This document shows, in pieces, positions 1 through 9,368 of a stretch of 64,000 nucleotides of DNA. Position numbers and translations under genes: made by a program. Location: positions 2,061,001 through 2,125,000 of the forward strand of contig NZ_OU015321.1 of the NCBI RefSeq assembly GCF_907163105.1. The letters are read 5' to 3'. The notes beneath the pieces are model-generated. The model ran no database searches. It was not told where the DNA came from and saw only the letters and a program-made list of their open reading frames with translations. Source of the DNA: Cloacibacterium caeni (GTDB lineage: Bacteria; Bacteroidota; Bacteroidia; Flavobacteriales; Weeksellaceae). Position 1 is the first letter of the stretch; every line of letters starts with the position of its first letter.

Positions 1-1255
1 CATGAACTCTGTTCCAATACAAGAAACCTGTAGTAACAGATCTATCTTTACTTATTTGTAGTTTGTAGCTTGCCCAATCCGTAATTTTAACATCAGCAGC
101 TATACTACCAATAAATCTTGTCAAATCTGATTGATACTTATTATTATTTACAATATAAGCAATATTGGTTAAGCTACTGGTAATTGGAATGTAGTTATCC
201 CATTGTCCTACCATACTTGTGGTACCAGAAGTAAAAATATTATATCCAGTAGGAGTAGAAGGATCATAGATAGGTGTATTCGGTAGTTGTCTCACTGCAC
301 TAAACATTGCACCTGAGATAGAGTTATACCCATTATTTAAACCCTTATATTGAGTTTCAGAGTAAGACAAACTAGATGATAATTTTAACCAATTGGTTAC
401 TTTTTGATCAGCATTCATTCTTACCGAGATTCTCTCCATTCCATTTGGCTTAATAACACCCTCTTGATTTGTATAACCAAAAGAAGCATAGTAATTACCA
501 TTACCTAAACCTCCTGTCATAGAAAGAAAATGATCCGTTTGAGTACCAGTCCTAAGAACTGCATCTTGCCAATCTGTATTGAAATCTGCACCCCTTGCCC
601 AAATTGAATTTACAGCCGCAGCCTTCTCATTTGAAATAGTTATAAAATCAGGGGTTTCTAGTAAATCAAACTTTTTAACAACATTCGCAATACTAAACTG
701 ATTGTTGTAAGTTACAGAAAATCTTCCTGATTTTCCTTTTTTAGTTGTAATTAATATTACACCATTTGCCGCTCTCGAACCATAAATTGCAGTAGCTGCT
801 CCATCTTTTAAGACAGTCATGGTTTCAATATCAGCAGGATTAATGTCTCCTAATGCATTTGCAGCAGTGTTTCCACCACCTGTATCTCCAGAAAAAATTG
901 GAACACCATCTACAACGTATAATGGAGAAGTTCCTGATGAAATAGAGTTAATCCCTCTAATTCTAACTGTAGGAGCTCTCCCAATTTCACCAGAGTTATT
1001 TACAACTTGTACCCCAGAAGAACGCCCCGCTAACTGAGCTTCAAATGTTGGAGTATTAAGGTTAGCAATGGCATCACCTTTTACAGTAGCAACAGATGAG
1101 GTTACATCAGATTTTTTCTGCGTACCGTAACCTACAACTACCACTTCTTCAATTTCTTTTTCTTTTGCCTCGTCTTTTTTTTGTTGAGCTTGAACAAATT
1201 GTCCGCCTATAAAAAAAAGTACACCAGCACTTAAAACTTTTAATTTCCCATTCAT
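1..1255 (-). CDS. SusC/RagA-family TonB-linked outer membrane protein, C-terminus cut by window edge
   Basis: Reading the minus strand from an ATG at 1255 gives about 418 residues with no stop before the window edge. A Sec signal peptide (first ~24 residues, ending QAQ) is followed directly by the SusC signature EVVVVGYGTQKK and a TonB plug domain containing YVVDGVP, AIYGSRAANGVILITTKKG. The usual N-terminal carboxypeptidase-regulatory-like domain of long SusC proteins is absent, so this is the short form. The family forms the outer-membrane barrel that imports glycans or peptides together with a SusD lipoprotein, which would lie outside this window. ATG at 1251 (one base off the frame) is excluded by frame. 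Substrate cannot be told from this part. Confidence 0.93.
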   Translation of the reverse strand, partial: MNGKLKVLSAGVLFFIGGQFVQAQQKKDEAKEKEIEEVVVVGYGTQKKSDVTSSVATVKGDAIANLNTPTFEAQLAGRSSGVQVVNNSGEIGRAPTVRIRGINSISSGTSPLYVVDGVPIFSGDTGGGNTAANALGDINPADIETMTVLKDGAATAIYGSRAANGVILITTKKGKSGRFSVTYNNQFSIANVVKKFDLLETPDFITISNEKAAAVNSIWARGADFNTDWQDAVLRTGTQTDHFLSMTGGLGNGNYYASFGYTNQEGVIKPNGMERISVRMNADQKVTNWLKLSSSLSYSETQYKGLNNGYNSISGAMFSAVRQLPNTPIYDPSTPTGYNIFTSGTTSMVGQWDNYIPITSSLTNIAYIVNNNKYQSDLTRFIGSIAADVKITDWASYKLQISKDRSVTTGFLYWNRVH

Positions 1256-1510
1256 ATTAACAATATTTAATATTATTGGAGGCAAAAATGTTAATTAATT
1301 TTAACATAACCAAATATTAAATATGTTAAATTTTATGCAATGACAATTAAATTTCATTAATTAAAAATTATCTTTTAAATCAAATCATTAATAAGTGTTT
1401 AATTTTAATTATTTTATAGTCAAAACATGATTACAATGGTTTTTTTTAAAAATTCATCAATAATAATAAATTTTATTTAGAATTATTATAAATAGAGTTC
1501 AGTTCATAAA
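1256..1510. other. AT-rich intergenic region upstream of the SusC gene
   Basis: This very AT-rich stretch separates the infB terminator from the SusC start. It should hold the SusC promoter, but I could not find a convincing TAnnTTTG box in the correct position. No open frame of interest is seen. Confidence 0.5.
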
Positions 1511-1534
1511 AAATCCCGATATTACTCGGGATTT
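1511..1534 (-). terminator. Intrinsic terminator of the rimP-nusA-infB operon
   Basis: AAATCCCGA (1511-1519) and TCGGGATTT (1526-1534) form a perfect 9-bp stem with a 6-nt loop. On the minus strand the stem is followed by a run of U residues (the A-run at 1508-1513 on the plus strand). It lies 16 bp past the infB stop codon. Confidence 0.85.
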
Positions 1535-1549
1535 GCTATTGTAAATAAA

Positions 1550-4420
1550 CTATTTAAGTTTTTTCTTTACTTCTATTTCTTCATAGACTTCTAAGATATC
1601 ACCTACTTCTATGTCATTATAGCCTTTAATGTTAAGACCACACTCATAACCCTTGGTAACTTCTTTTACATCGTCTTTGAAACGTTTTAGAGATTCTAAT
1701 TCACCATCGAATTTTACAATTCCATCGCGGAGAAGTCTAATTTTAGAATTACGGGTTACTTTTCCGTTTAGAACCATACAACCAGCAATAGTACCCACTT
1801 TAGAAATCTTGAATGTTTCTCTAATTTCAACATTACCTATTACTTGTTCTCTGATTTCTGGAGAAAGCATACCTTCCATCGCTTCTTTTACATCGTCTAT
1901 TGCTGCATAGATAATAGAATAAGTTCTGATTTCTATTTCTTCTCTGTCTGCCAATTCTTTTGCATTAGCACCAGCTCTTACATTAAATCCTATCATAATA
2001 GCATCTGATGCTGCAGCTAATAATACGTCTGATTCAGTGATTTGACCAACTCCTTTGTGAATAATATTCACGCTGATTTCGGCAGTAGAAAGTCTTTGTA
2101 ACTGATCAGAAAGTGCTTCTACAGAACCGTCCACGTCTCCTTTTAGGATAATGTTCAATTCTTTGAAATCACCTAGAGCAATTCTTCTTCCTAATTCATC
2201 TAAAGTAAGGTGTTTTTTAGTTCTGATAGTTTGTTCTCTCTGTAATTGTTCACGCTTGTTCGCAATAGATTTCGCTTCTCTTTCGTCTTCGTAAACTTTA
2301 AATTTATCACCAGCAGTTGGAGCACCATCTAAACCTAAAATCGTTACAGGAATGGAAGGACCTGCTTCAGTAAGCTGTCTTCCTCTTTCATCTAGCATAG
2401 CTTTAATCTTACCATGGTTTTTACCGGCTACTACATAATCTCCTACTCTAAGTGTACCAGCTTGTACCAATACAGTAGAAACATATCCTCTTCCTTTATC
2501 TAAAGATGCTTCAATGATTGCACCAGTTGCATTTTTATTAGGATTAGCTTTTAATTCTAACATTTCTGCTTGAAGCAATACTTTTTCTAATAATAAGTCT
2601 ACATTATTACCAAATTTTGCAGAAATTTCTTGTGCTTGTACATTTCCTCCCCATTCTTCAACTAGAATATTCATTCCAGAAAGTTGTTGACGAATATTGT
2701 CTGGATTAGCATTTGGTTTATCTACTTTATTGATGGCAATAATCATAGGAACACCTGCCGCTTGTGCGTGAGCAATTGCTTCTTTGGTTTGTGGCATTAC
2801 ATCATCATCCGCAGCTACTACAATAATTACGATGTCTGTAACCTGTGCTCCTCTCGCTCTCATCGCTGTAAAGGCTTCGTGACCTGGTGTATCTAAGAAT
2901 GTAATTTTTTGCCCTCCTTCTAATTTCACATTGTATGCACCGATATGCTGTGTAATACCTCCAGATTCACCAGCAATTACATTGGTTTTTCTGATGTAGT
3001 CTAATAATGAAGTTTTACCGTGGTCTACGTGTCCCATTACGGTCACAATAGGAGCTCTTGGTAATAAATCTTCTTCAGTATCTTGTACTTCTTCTTCAGA
3101 TTCTGCTTCTAAATCTGCATCTGCAAATTCTATTTTGTAACCAAATTCATCAGCCACTAAAGTAAGTGTATCTGCTTCTAATCTTTGGTTCATGGTAACC
3201 ATTACACCTAAAGAGAAACATGCAGAAATTACTTCTGTAGCACTTACATCCATTAAGGATGCCAACTCTGAAACAGTGATAAATTCAGTAACACGAAGTG
3301 TTCTGTCTGCTGCTTCTAGCTCTTGCTGCAATTCATCCTGCTCTCTACGGTAGGTTCTCTTTTCTTTTCTATATTTAGAACCTTTAGATTTACCTCCTTT
3401 ATTGGTGAGTTTTTCTAAAGTTTCTTTAATTTGATTTTTAATTTGCTCATCAGAAAGTTCTACAGGCATTACTTTTTCTCTGCCTTTATGACCGCCGCCT
3501 TTATAATTAGGGCTATGAGGTCTGTTTCTGTTTGCACCACCTTGGTTGTTGTTTCCACCGCCTTGGTTCGGACGATTGTTATTATCTCTGTTAAAAGGTT
3601 TTTTATCACCACCTTGTTGGTTGTTGTTACCACCTTGACCTTGTTGATTTTGACCTTGTGTAGGAGCTGGACCATTATTAATTCTCTTTCTCTGCTTCTT
3701 CTTATTTGGGTCTGGTTTAGAAGGTCTAGTTTGGAACTGAGAAAGGTCTATTTTTTCTGTAGAGACAATTTTCGGTCCATCTAGTTTTTGATAAACCGTT
3801 TTAATTTTTTCAGGCTCATCAAATTTCACAGAGGTAGTTTCTTCTTTTACTGGAGCTTTTGGTTGCTCTTTTTTCACTTCTGGCTTCGGAAGTTCTTTTT
3901 TCTCAAATTTCGGAGCTTCTTGCTTAGGTTTTTCTTCTTTTTTAGGAGAAGGTTTTGGTTTATTAGATTCTATTTTGCTTAAATCAATTTTATCCAAAAC
4001 TTTAAGTTCCACAGGTTCCTCTTTTTTAGGCTCTTCTTTTTTAATTTCTTCCTTTTTCGGTTCCTCTGGAGCGATTACTGGCTCTACAGCAGGAACCTCT
4101 GCCTTAGGTTTTTCTAATTCTATTTTACCCAAAACTCTAGCTTCACCGATAGATGGAGCTTTCGCTTTGATCACTTCTGGTTTTTTAGGTTCAATTTCTA
4201 ACTTTTCTTCTGGAACCTTAGAAATCACTACCTCATGAGAAGCTTTACGCTGTTCGCTATCTCTAGCAAACTCCGCTTCTAATGCTGCATATGCCGCTTC
4301 TTCTAATTGAGCGTTTGGATTGCTTTCTACTTCGAAGCCTCTTGATTGTAGAAACTCTACTAATCTAGACATCGAGATATTAAATTCCTTTACCGCTTTA
4401 TTTAATCTAATTTTTGGCAT
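1550..4420 (-). CDS. infB: Translation initiation factor IF-2
   Basis: The 956-residue protein is the GTPase that places fMet-tRNA on the 30S subunit. The N-terminal IF2_N domain is seen at about residues 1-55. Residues ~60-350 are a long low-complexity linker, first rich in KKEEPK-type repeats and then rich in Q, N and G. The G domain has G1 GHVDHGKT near residue 461, G3 DTPGH and G4 NKVD near 568, followed by the usual C-terminal domains II, III and IV. It is the last gene of the rimP-nusA-infB operon, 60 bp after nusA. The order rimP-nusA-infB is a widely conserved bacterial arrangement. Identification is certain; only the linker is poorly conserved. Confidence 0.98.
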   Translation of the reverse strand: MPKIRLNKAVKEFNISMSRLVEFLQSRGFEVESNPNAQLEEAAYAALEAEFARDSEQRKASHEVVISKVPEEKLEIEPKKPEVIKAKAPSIGEARVLGKIELEKPKAEVPAVEPVIAPEEPKKEEIKKEEPKKEEPVELKVLDKIDLSKIESNKPKPSPKKEEKPKQEAPKFEKKELPKPEVKKEQPKAPVKEETTSVKFDEPEKIKTVYQKLDGPKIVSTEKIDLSQFQTRPSKPDPNKKKQRKRINNGPAPTQGQNQQGQGGNNNQQGGDKKPFNRDNNNRPNQGGGNNNQGGANRNRPHSPNYKGGGHKGREKVMPVELSDEQIKNQIKETLEKLTNKGGKSKGSKYRKEKRTYRREQDELQQELEAADRTLRVTEFITVSELASLMDVSATEVISACFSLGVMVTMNQRLEADTLTLVADEFGYKIEFADADLEAESEEEVQDTEEDLLPRAPIVTVMGHVDHGKTSLLDYIRKTNVIAGESGGITQHIGAYNVKLEGGQKITFLDTPGHEAFTAMRARGAQVTDIVIIVVAADDDVMPQTKEAIAHAQAAGVPMIIAINKVDKPNANPDNIRQQLSGMNILVEEWGGNVQAQEISAKFGNNVDLLLEKVLLQAEMLELKANPNKNATGAIIEASLDKGRGYVSTVLVQAGTLRVGDYVVAGKNHGKIKAMLDERGRQLTEAGPSIPVTILGLDGAPTAGDKFKVYEDEREAKSIANKREQLQREQTIRTKKHLTLDELGRRIALGDFKELNIILKGDVDGSVEALSDQLQRLSTAEISVNIIHKGVGQITESDVLLAAASDAIMIGFNVRAGANAKELADREEIEIRTYSIIYAAIDDVKEAMEGMLSPEIREQVIGNVEIRETFKISKVGTIAGCMVLNGKVTRNSKIRLLRDGIVKFDGELESLKRFKDDVKEVTKGYECGLNIKGYNDIEVGDILEVYEEIEVKKKLK

Positions 4421-4480
4421 TGATTGTAAATTGCTTTTAGGCTATTAAGCCAAATTATTTTTGTTATAAAATTAAAGATA

Positions 4481-5716
4481 TTAATCTTCGAATTCTGCTT
4501 TTAGAATTCTTTTTACTTCTTCTATCGTTTCTTCCTCTAAGTCTGTCATGTTTACTAACGCTTCTGTATCTTTATCTAATACACTTTTCGCTGTTTCTAA
4601 ACCTACTTTCTTAAACTCAGCAATAATCCAAGCTTCGATTTCATCATCGAATTCTGTTAATTCCACATCATCATCTGCTTGTTTTTCTCTGTAAACATCT
4701 ATTTCAAAACCAGATAACCAAGATGCCAATCTAATGTTTTGACCTTGTTTACCAATTACTTTAGAAATTTCTTCTACTGGCGTATAAACTAATGCGTAGT
4801 TTTCATCTTCATTGATTTCTACTTTATTAATCGTTACATTACCAAGTGCTCTCTTCACAAGAATTTCTGAATTTTTAGACCATTGAATAACGTCTATATT
4901 TTCATTTCTCAATTCTCTTACTACTCCATGAATTCTAGAACCTTTCACCCCTACACAAGCTCCTACTGGGTCTATTCTATCATCATAAGCATCTACCGCG
5001 ATTTTCGCTTTTTCACCAGGAATTCTCACTACTTTTTTCAAAATAATAGTACCATCTTGAATTTCCGGAATCTCAAGTTCTAATAACTTTTCTAGGAATT
5101 TAGGAGCAGTTCTAGAAACGATAATTTGAGGCTTAGAACCTTTGAAATCTACAGTCTCTATTATCGCTCTTACATTATCTCCTTTTCTGAAAAAGTCAGA
5201 AGGAATTTGGTTTTCTTTTGGTAAAATGTATTCATTACCTTCATCATCTAACAAAATTACATGTTTGTGACGAATATGATGTACTTCACCGATGGCCAAT
5301 TCTCCAATTCTATCTTTAAACTGCTCATAAAGCATTGCATTGTTATGCTCTTGCAATTTAGTTGCTAGAATTTGTTTAAGGGTTAAAATATTTCTTCTTC
5401 CTAGTTGTGCTACAGGAATTTCTTGAGTATATTCTTCACCTACTTCGAAAGTAGGGTCTATTTTTTTCGCTTCTGAAATTTCTATTTCTAAATCATCATC
5501 TTCTGACATTTCATCTTCCACAATTGTTTTATTTAGAAATATCTGAAAATCTCCTTTATCAGGGTTTACAATCACGTCAAAATGGTCATCAGAATCATAT
5601 CTTTTTCTCAAAAGAGTTTTCAATGAATCTTCAATGATGGCCATTAAATCAATCTTACTAATCCCTTTTTCGTCTTTAAAATCACCAAAGGATTCAATCA
5701 ACGCTAAATTGTCCAT
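4481..5716 (-). CDS. nusA: Transcription termination/antitermination protein NusA
   Basis: NusA binds RNA polymerase and nascent RNA and modulates pausing, termination and antitermination. The 411-residue protein shows the N-terminal RNAP-binding domain (about 1-130), an S1 domain (about 135-205), a KH1 domain with GVKGSRI near residue 255 and a KH2 domain with VIGKQGQNIRLAS near residue 325. It ends soon after with one short acidic helical segment and lacks the duplicated acidic repeats of the E. coli protein, which is normal for this phylum. The gene sits between rimP and infB. Confidence 0.97.
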   Translation of the reverse strand: MDNLALIESFGDFKDEKGISKIDLMAIIEDSLKTLLRKRYDSDDHFDVIVNPDKGDFQIFLNKTIVEDEMSEDDDLEIEISEAKKIDPTFEVGEEYTQEIPVAQLGRRNILTLKQILATKLQEHNNAMLYEQFKDRIGELAIGEVHHIRHKHVILLDDEGNEYILPKENQIPSDFFRKGDNVRAIIETVDFKGSKPQIIVSRTAPKFLEKLLELEIPEIQDGTIILKKVVRIPGEKAKIAVDAYDDRIDPVGACVGVKGSRIHGVVRELRNENIDVIQWSKNSEILVKRALGNVTINKVEINEDENYALVYTPVEEISKVIGKQGQNIRLASWLSGFEIDVYREKQADDDVELTEFDDEIEAWIIAEFKKVGLETAKSVLDKDTEALVNMTDLEEETIEEVKRILKAEFED

Positions 5717-5772
5717 TTTAATTTTTTTATATTAATTTTAATGTTATTTAAACCATTTTAGCCCTAAAAAGA

Positions 5773-6240
5773 CTAAAATTTAATGACTACAAGAGCCTTT
5801 TTTATCTCAGTGTAAGGAATTTCTTTATTTTCTACCACATCTTCTTTTCCTTTTCCTATTAATTTAGGCCTTCTGTATCTTAACACAATGGTTACTTTTT
5901 CATCATCTACCGCTACTACTTCACCTTGTATTTTCTCATCAGAATTCAGAAGTACTTCTATCTCTCTGCCCATATTTTTTTTGAACTGACGAGGAAGTTT
6001 CAACGGCTCACTTAATCCCGGACTCATGACTTGTAAAGAAAAATCATGTTCTTCTCTATCAAGATTAAATTCTATTGCTCTACTTGCATCAAGACAATCC
6101 TGAAGACTTAAACCTTCATCTCCATCTAAAATTACTGTTACATCATCTCCTGCAGAAATCTTTAAATCAACGAGATACAGGTCTTTTCTAGTTTCTAAAA
6201 ACTCATGAACGAGTTGCTCTACTTTTGCTCTAAAATCCAT
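5773..6240 (-). CDS. rimP: Ribosome maturation factor RimP
   Basis: RimP assists maturation of the 30S subunit. The protein begins MDFRAKVEQLVHEF and contains the family core with LSLQDCLDASRAIEF and EEHDFSLQVMSPGLSEPL, followed by the C-terminal SH3-like domain. The frame is open further upstream to 6363, but the start at 6240 gives 155 residues, the normal family length. A strong promoter (-7 box at 6316-6323) lies inside the upstream extension, so the longer form could not be fully transcribed. It is the first gene of the rimP-nusA-infB operon. Confidence 0.95.
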   Translation of the reverse strand: MDFRAKVEQLVHEFLETRKDLYLVDLKISAGDDVTVILDGDEGLSLQDCLDASRAIEFNLDREEHDFSLQVMSPGLSEPLKLPRQFKKNMGREIEVLLNSDEKIQGEVVAVDDEKVTIVLRYRRPKLIGKGKEDVVENKEIPYTEIKKALVVIKF

Positions 6241-6315
6241 AATCACATTTGAGGTTACGCTACGAAAAAAGGCTTTCTTTCGAAGCCTTCTCATTTCTTT
6301 TCCGTTAATCCGTGG

Positions 6316-6347
6316 CAAATATACATAATAATTTTCAATTTTACAAA
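6316..6347 (-). promoter_or_regulatory. Promoter of the rimP-nusA-infB operon
   Basis: On the minus strand a TTTG (6344-6347) is separated by 20 bp from TATATTTG (6316-6323), an excellent match to the Bacteroidota primary sigma consensus (TTG at -33, TAnnTTTG at -7). Transcription should begin near 6311, giving a leader of about 70 nt before rimP. Confidence 0.8.
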
Positions 6348-6399
6348 GATTGTTGGTTTTCAAAACATTAAGAATTTACCTTAGAACTCAAAAATTCAT

Positions 6400-6407
6400 T
6401 AACTTTG
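6400..6407 (+). promoter_or_regulatory. -7 box of the ugd promoter
   Basis: TAACTTTG matches TAnnTTTG and lies 24 bp before the ugd start codon. No good -33 TTG is seen at the expected distance. It is divergent from the rimP promoter. Confidence 0.55.
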
Positions 6408-6431
6408 CATGAATTTTAAAAATATAAAGCT

Positions 6432-7742
6432 TTGAATATTTCAATAGTAGGAACCGGATATGTAGGACTCGTAACTGGCACCACACTCGCCGAACTTGGT
6501 AACACAGTATATTGTGTAGACATTGATGAAAATAAAGTAGAAAGAATGAAAAAGGGTATCGTCCCTATTTACGAACCTGGCTTAGAGGAAATGTTTCACA
6601 GAAACATTCAAGCCAATCGTTTATTCTTTACTACAGACTTAAAAGAAGCATTAGACCAATCAGACGTCATCTATTTAGCACTACCTACACCTCCTGGTGG
6701 TGACGGAAGTGCAGATTTATCTTTCGTCTTAGGTGTAGCCAATCAAATTGGAGAAATGATGACGAGTTATAAAGTGATTGTAAACAAATCTACCGTTCCT
6801 GTAGGCACTGCAGACAAAGTAAGAGAAGTAATATCTGCTAAAACTCAAATCCCTTTTGATGTAGTTTCTAATCCAGAATTTCTTCGCGAAGGTTTTGCAG
6901 TAAAAGATTCTATGAATCCTTCTAGAGTAGTGGTAGGAAGTTCTTCTGAAAAAGCAAAAAACATTATGGCAAAAATTTATCAGCCATTTACCAACACTGG
7001 TGTTCCGATTATTTTCATGGATGAAAAATCTTCAGAATTAACCAAATATGCAGCCAATTCTTTCTTAGCAGTGAAAATTACGTTCATGAACGAAATCGCC
7101 AATTATTGCGAAAAAGTAGGCGCAGATGTAGATAAAGTTCGTCTTGGAATGGGTAGTGACGATAGAATTGGGCACCGTTTTCTTTTCCCAGGAATTGGTT
7201 ACGGAGGAAGTTGTTTTCCTAAAGATGTAAAAGCATTAATCAAATCTGGAAAAGAAGAAAATTTTGATTTTAAAATTTTAGAAGCCACAGAATACATCAA
7301 TAAAAAACAAAAAGTAATCTTAGTAGACGAAATCGAAAAATATTTCGGAGGAAATATAGAAGGCAAAAAGATTGCAATGTGGGGATTGGCTTTCAAAGCA
7401 AATACGGACGATATTAGAGAGGCCTCTTCTTTAGACAATATTGAACTTCTATTAGAAAAAGGAGCTCAAGTAGTAGCTTATGATGCCATCGCAGAAGAAA
7501 ATGTAAGAAAAATCTTAGGCAACAAAATAGAATATGCAAAAGACATGTATTCTGCTCTAGAAGATGCAGATTGCTTATTAATTGCCACAGAATGGAGTGA
7601 GTTCAAAAATCCTAATTTTGAATTAATGGCTTCTAAATTGAAAAATAAAGTGATTTTCGATGGTAGAAATATGTTCTCTATGGAACAAGCAGAAGGAAGT
7701 GGTTTCTTCTATAAATCTATCGGAAGAAAAACCGTGAGGTAA
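6432..7742 (+). CDS. ugd: UDP-glucose 6-dehydrogenase
   Basis: The enzyme oxidises UDP-glucose (or a related UDP-sugar) to the UDP-uronic acid using two NAD+. The 436-residue protein has the N-terminal NAD motif VGTGYVGLVTG at residues 6-16 and the catalytic-cysteine segment GYGGSCFPKDV, with the nucleophile at Cys261, followed by the C-terminal UDP-binding domain. The start codon is TTG at 6432, because only this frame begins directly at the Rossmann strand and an upstream ATG at 6409 is out of frame. It opens the polysaccharide locus. A relative such as UDP-ManNAc dehydrogenase is less likely from the CFPKDV context but is not excluded. Confidence 0.92.
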   Translation: MNISIVGTGYVGLVTGTTLAELGNTVYCVDIDENKVERMKKGIVPIYEPGLEEMFHRNIQANRLFFTTDLKEALDQSDVIYLALPTPPGGDGSADLSFVLGVANQIGEMMTSYKVIVNKSTVPVGTADKVREVISAKTQIPFDVVSNPEFLREGFAVKDSMNPSRVVVGSSSEKAKNIMAKIYQPFTNTGVPIIFMDEKSSELTKYAANSFLAVKITFMNEIANYCEKVGADVDKVRLGMGSDDRIGHRFLFPGIGYGGSCFPKDVKALIKSGKEENFDFKILEATEYINKKQKVILVDEIEKYFGGNIEGKKIAMWGLAFKANTDDIREASSLDNIELLLEKGAQVVAYDAIAEENVRKILGNKIEYAKDMYSALEDADCLLIATEWSEFKNPNFELMASKLKNKVIFDGRNMFSMEQAEGSGFFYKSIGRKTVR

Positions 7743-7822
7743 GAACCAAGTAAAAAGTAAAAAGATACAAGTAAAATATTAAAAAAGCTAATTGCTGACT
7801 GCTGAAATCCGATTGCAATAAT

Positions 7823-8905
7823 ATGAAAAACATCATCATTACTGGAGGAGCGGGATTTATTGGTTCACACGTAGTTCGTGAATTTGTAAAAAACAATCCA
7901 GAATATAATATCATTAACCTAGATGCTTTAACGTATGCTGGGAACCTCGAGAATTTAAAGGATATAGAAAACAAACCCAATTATTTTTTTGAAAAAGCAG
8001 ATATTACAAAACCTGAAGAACTCAGAAAAGTTTTTGAAAAACATCATCCTGATGCAGTCATTCATTTGGCTGCAGAGTCTCACGTAGACAGAAGCATCAC
8101 AGACCCGAATGCATTTATCAACACCAATGCTTTTGGAACGGCAAATCTTCTGAATTTATGTAAAGAATTTTGGACGCTCAATCCAGACCATCAACATGGG
8201 AATTTCCCTGAAGGAAAAAGAGAAAACCTTTTCTACCACGTTTCCACAGACGAAGTTTACGGAGCTCTTGGCGAAACAGGATTCTTTACCGAAGAAACTT
8301 CTTATGACCCGAAATCTCCTTATTCTGCCAGCAAAGCGGCTTCTGATCATTTGGTTCGTTCTTATGGTAACACCTACGGATTGCCTTTCGTGGTTTCCAA
8401 TTGCTCTAACAATTATGGCCCGAATCATTTTCCTGAAAAACTGATTCCGCTTTGTATTCACAATATTATCAACGAAAAACCGCTACCAATTTATGGCGAT
8501 GGAAAATACACCAGAGACTGGTTATATGTGGTAGACCACGCTAAAGCTATTCACCAAATCTTCCATGAAGCAAAAACTGGAGAAACCTACAATATTGGCG
8601 GTTGGAATGAATGGCAAAATATAGATTTGATTAAAGAACTCATCAAACAAATGGATGCAAAATTAGGAAAACCAGCAGGTTATAGCGAGAAATTGATTAC
8701 ATTCGTAAAAGATAGACCTGGTCACGATAAGCGTTATGCTATTGATGCAACAAAATTGAACAAAGATTTAGGCTGGAAACCAAGTGTAACTTTCGAAGAA
8801 GGATTATCAAAAACCATTGATTGGTTCTTAGAAAACGAAGAATGGCTAAATAATGTAACTTCTGGAGATTATCAAAAATATTATGCTTCGCAATATTCTA
8901 AATAA
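7823..8905 (+). CDS. rfbB: dTDP-glucose 4,6-dehydratase
   Basis: RfbB (RmlB) converts dTDP-glucose to dTDP-4-keto-6-deoxyglucose, the second step of dTDP-deoxysugar synthesis. The 360-residue protein has the NAD motif GGAGFIG at residues 8-14, the substrate motif HVSTDEVYG and the catalytic YSASK with Tyr167 and Lys171. It is followed by rfbA after an inserted GxxExxY gene. No rfbC or rfbD is present nearby, so the product is more likely used by the WecE aminotransferase encoded at 13987-15129 than for rhamnose. Confidence 0.97.
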   Translation: MKNIIITGGAGFIGSHVVREFVKNNPEYNIINLDALTYAGNLENLKDIENKPNYFFEKADITKPEELRKVFEKHHPDAVIHLAAESHVDRSITDPNAFINTNAFGTANLLNLCKEFWTLNPDHQHGNFPEGKRENLFYHVSTDEVYGALGETGFFTEETSYDPKSPYSASKAASDHLVRSYGNTYGLPFVVSNCSNNYGPNHFPEKLIPLCIHNIINEKPLPIYGDGKYTRDWLYVVDHAKAIHQIFHEAKTGETYNIGGWNEWQNIDLIKELIKQMDAKLGKPAGYSEKLITFVKDRPGHDKRYAIDATKLNKDLGWKPSVTFEEGLSKTIDWFLENEEWLNNVTSGDYQKYYASQYSK

Positions 8906-8916
8906 CTCGAATTAAA

Positions 8917-8931
8917 ACGAATTTCTCTAAT
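8917..8931 (+). repeat. Left arm of inverted repeat around the first GxxExxY gene
   Basis: ACGAATTTCTCTAAT here is the reverse complement, with a single-base length difference, of 9335-9350. The two arms bracket the GxxExxY gene almost exactly, 2 bp before its ATG on this side. Confidence 0.75.
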
Positions 8932-8933
8932 TA

Positions 8934-9314
8934 ATGGATGAAAAAATAATTTTTAAAGAAGAAAGCTATAAAATTATTGGGATTTGCATGAACATTCATT
9001 CTACTTTAGGAAATGGATTTTTAGAAGCTGTTTATTCGGAGGTATTAGAAAAAGAATTTATTAAAAATAATATCCCTTATCAGAGAGAGGTAAAACTTGA
9101 TTTATTTTTCAATGGCGAAAAATTAGATAAAAAATATAAAGCAGATTTTATTTGTTTTGATAACATAATATTAGAAATTAAAGCAGTTTCTTTCATTCAT
9201 GAAAATTTCACAAAACAAACATTAAACTACTTAAAAGCTACAGATAAAAAATTAGGACTGCTCATCAATTTCGGTGAAAAATCCTTGAAATATAAAAGAA
9301 TAATTAATTTATAA
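8934..9314 (+). CDS. GxxExxY protein (PD-(D/E)XK nuclease-like small protein)
   Basis: The 126-residue protein carries the family signature GFLEAVY (GxxExxY) near residue 29, preceded by the typical MNIHSTLGNG. A later segment, ADFICFDNIILEIKA, has the D...ExK spacing of the PD-(D/E)XK nuclease fold to which the family has been related. No activity has been established for the family that I know of. The gene is wedged between rfbB and rfbA, which normally form one unit, and is enclosed by the inverted repeats at 8917-8931 and 9335-9350. A second family member occurs at 59225-59629, also inside repeats. This suggests a mobile or repeat-associated gene rather than a polysaccharide enzyme. Confidence 0.9.
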   Translation: MDEKIIFKEESYKIIGICMNIHSTLGNGFLEAVYSEVLEKEFIKNNIPYQREVKLDLFFNGEKLDKKYKADFICFDNIILEIKAVSFIHENFTKQTLNYLKATDKKLGLLINFGEKSLKYKRIINL

Positions 9315-9334
9315 CTCAACGAAAAATTCGATAG

Positions 9335-9350
9335 ATTAGAGAAAATTCGT
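9335..9350 (+). repeat. Right arm of inverted repeat around the first GxxExxY gene
   Basis: ATTAGAGAAAATTCGT is the inverted counterpart of 8917-8931. It is followed by the partial tandem ATTCGTGCAATTCGTG (9345-9360), of a kind that looks like a dispersed intergenic repeat. Confidence 0.75.
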
Positions 9351-9368
9351 GCAATTCGTGTAAATATT

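Noticed and set aside
3431-3784. Plus-strand open frame opposite infB
   Set aside because: It is the complement of the low-complexity N/Q/G-rich IF-2 linker and has no features of a real protein.
6241-6363. Longer RimP N-terminus starting at 6363
   Set aside because: A strong promoter lies within the extension and the extra residues have no family counterpart. The 155-residue form has the normal length.
6409-6435. Short upstream frame (ATG at 6409, TGA at 6433-6435) before ugd as a leader peptide
   Set aside because: It begins 2 bp after the predicted -7 box, so it would lie upstream of, or right at, the transcription start.
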